A stretch of 64,000 bases of DNA from CADCWK01 sp965218235. GTDB lineage: Bacteria; Chloroflexota; Chloroflexia; Thermomicrobiales; UBA6265. The stretch spans positions 186,001-250,000 of the forward strand of contig OZ244595.1 in assembly GCA_965218235.1 (NCBI GenBank), in the 5' to 3' direction. Positions 62,658-64,000 of the stretch are shown in pieces. The notes beneath the pieces are model-generated. The model was not told where the DNA came from, did not search any database, and was given only the letters and a program-made list of their open reading frames with translations. A program made the position numbers and the translations under genes. The first letter of the stretch is position 1. Every line of letters begins with the position of its first letter.

Positions 62658-62865
62658 GGGGTGGCCCGCTCCCGCCGCGGCCGGAGAATCCGGCTCGGTC
62701 GCTGACCCGTCGCGGAGAGGGCCAGGATGCAGATGGAGTCGGCGGGAACGACACGATGACCGAAGTATACGTACGGCGTGCCACGGGGTCGATCCCGACG
62801 CGACACTCGTCCGTCCCGGCTGCTCGTTCCGGGTTGCATCTCCCGTCTCTGCCACGCTGCCTCGG

Positions 62866-62912
62866 ATCAGACGAGCGGCCCTGCCCGGTTCGGGCAGGGC
62901 CGCTCGTCTGAT
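62866..62912 (-). terminator. Very strong hairpin terminator after the alpha/beta hydrolase gene
   Basis: A perfect 22-base stem (62866-62887 with 62891-62912; arm starts ATCAGACGAGCGGCC) with a 3-base loop begins 19 bases past the hydrolase stop and separates it from thyX. It lacks a T-run. Confidence 0.65.
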
Positions 62913-62930
62913 TCAACCGGGCTGGAGTGG

Positions 62931-63764
62931 CTACTTCGCGAGGAACGCCATCAAGGCCTGGTTGACCTCCTCAGCGTGCGTCCAGCCGATATTGTGAGGG
63001 CCGCCAGCGATGCTGACATGCTCGCCGTTGGCGATCAGCGCCGGGAGCAGATCGCCGGTCGAGGCCGGCGGGAGGATCCGGTCGGCGTCACCCTGCACGA
63101 CGAGCGTCGGGACGTCGAAGCGGGGCAGGTCGCCGCGGAAGTCCGTCAGCCAGGTGTCGACGCAGGCCAGGGTGCCGGCGGCAGACGCCTGAGAGGCGAT
63201 GACGAAGTCCGACTGAATCTTGTCGGCACTGATCCGGGTGCCGAGCAGATCGTCGGTGTTGTAGAAGCTGTCGAAGAAGCCGGTCAGGAAGGCCGGCCGG
63301 TCGGCCTGGATCTGATCCCTAAAGCCGTCGAACACTTCCTGCGGCACGCCGGTCGGGTTATCGCCGGTCTTGAGCAGGTACGGCGGGATCGGACCGAGAA
63401 GCGCGGCCTTGCTGATCCGCTCCGTCCCGTACGTGCCGATGTAGCGGGTGACCTCGCCGGTGCCCATCGAGAAGCCGACCAGGATGACGTCGGAGAGGTC
63501 GAGCTTGTCGAGCACGATCTTGAGGTCGGCGGCGAAGGTATCGTAGTCGTAGCCTGTCGTCGGCTGACTGGACTGGCCGAACCCGCGCCGGTCGTAGGCG
63601 ATCACCCGGTAGCCGGCCGCGAGCAGACCCGGCATCTGCTTCTCCCACGACCGCCCGTTGAGCGGGTATCCATGGATCAGAACGATCGGCTGGCCGCTGC
63701 CATGATCCTCGTAGTACAGGTCGATGTTGCCGGTGTTCTCCTGGCCGACGGTGATGAATGGCAT
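62931..63764 (-). CDS. Alpha/beta hydrolase (non-haem chloroperoxidase-like esterase)
   Basis: This 277-residue protein has the alpha/beta hydrolase pattern of the esterase/perhydrolase group. The oxyanion strand is PIVLIHGYPLNGRSWEKQ. RVIAYDRRGFGQSSQPTTGYDYDTFAADL precedes the nucleophile elbow GFSMGTGE (Ser). The acid Asp is in VQGDADRILP and the final His in GPHNIGWTH. Substrates are probably esters or lactones; the annotation chloroperoxidase is by similarity only. ATG at 63764 has AAGGA eight bases upstream. It has its own strong terminator, so it is a single-gene unit. Confidence 0.9.
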   Translation of the reverse strand: MPFITVGQENTGNIDLYYEDHGSGQPIVLIHGYPLNGRSWEKQMPGLLAAGYRVIAYDRRGFGQSSQPTTGYDYDTFAADLKIVLDKLDLSDVILVGFSMGTGEVTRYIGTYGTERISKAALLGPIPPYLLKTGDNPTGVPQEVFDGFRDQIQADRPAFLTGFFDSFYNTDDLLGTRISADKIQSDFVIASQASAAGTLACVDTWLTDFRGDLPRFDVPTLVVQGDADRILPPASTGDLLPALIANGEHVSIAGGPHNIGWTHAEEVNQALMAFLAK

Positions 63765-64000
63765 TGTCTGATCCTTTGGTCTGGCGAGATGCAGGAAGCA
63801 CGTCGGCGGCGACGTCCCCCTGACGTCGCAAGAATCGGGCAAGGGAGCGACTCTTCACCGAAAGGTCGTGCCCGATGGGACGACCTGACCGGCACCTCTC
63901 ATCGGCGCCTCAGCCACCCGTCCAATGGGACGACGCAGCGAGTTGGCACATTGGCTGCATGGTCGAGATCGGCCGTTCGTCGTTGGCTTTTCACGCCCTA
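63765..64000. other. Right edge, no gene seen
   Basis: The last 236 bases hold the hydrolase promoter region and no convincing coding sequence. ATGGGACGAC occurs twice, near 63874 and 63926, with no clear meaning. Confidence 0.35.

Overview
The window is GC-rich bacterial DNA, roughly two thirds G+C by eye. It is most likely from Chloroflexota, class Thermomicrobia or a close relative. The clues are secreted proteins with Ala-Thr-Pro repeat linkers after the signal peptide, C-terminal TPAVTP-like tails, a doubled ThyX-type thymidylate synthase, and the overall family mix. This placement is inference from protein style; no rRNA or tRNA gene was seen.

Layout. 1-9 kb: drug efflux. The start of a TetR gene (cut by the window edge) diverges from a DrrAB-type ABC exporter across a promoter full of palindromes. 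Then come two close DHA2-type MFS exporter paralogues flanking an amidohydrolase and a second TetR gene with a clear promoter/operator, followed by a small methyltransferase. 9.7-17.3 kb: a pyridoxal kinase-like gene, three unrelated nucleotidyltransferase-fold genes, a streptomycin-kinase-like phosphotransferase, an aldo/keto reductase and an M20 dipeptidase. 17.7-23.6 kb: a GH13 enzyme, a second aldo/keto reductase, a GNAT acetyltransferase, an Nramp metal transporter and an LppX-like lipoprotein. 23.6-31 kb: a 1.2-kb gene-free stretch with hairpins, a NarL response regulator, a decayed acyltransferase-3 gene, a cysteine-free L33 and an S18 with a Gly/Arg/Asp-rich head, an MFS gene, a WYL regulator facing a frameshifted DUF3224 gene, and a HAD hydrolase. 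30.8-44.9 kb: two tandem Uma2 genes, a sensor kinase, a GT-C membrane glycosyltransferase, an RNHCP zinc protein ending in an 8-bp tandem repeat, a frameshifted PhoD phosphatase, a coupled rhomboid-mprF operon, an orphan DNA methyltransferase and a GNAT protein. 45-58.4 kb: a GH1 glucosidase with a sugar isomerase-like gene, two M20 hydrolases sharing a near-identical tract, a quinone oxidoreductase, an unknown membrane-anchored protein, and a peptide ABC operon (binding protein and two permeases, no ATPases) with a fragment of a second binding protein. 58.5-64 kb: a GT1 glycosyltransferase, an AT-richer gene with a nucleoside deoxyribosyltransferase/TIR-like domain, the double-domain ThyX and an alpha/beta hydrolase.

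The genes suggest a free-living heterotroph that exports drugs, scavenges peptides and sugars and remodels its envelope. The most unusual items are the foreign-looking NDT/TIR-like gene beside thyX, the split flavin motif of the doubled ThyX, the S18 extension, the gene-conversion-like tract in the M20 pair, the 18-bp-phased operator array, and several repeats. No complete known defence island, prophage, insertion sequence or CRISPR array was found.
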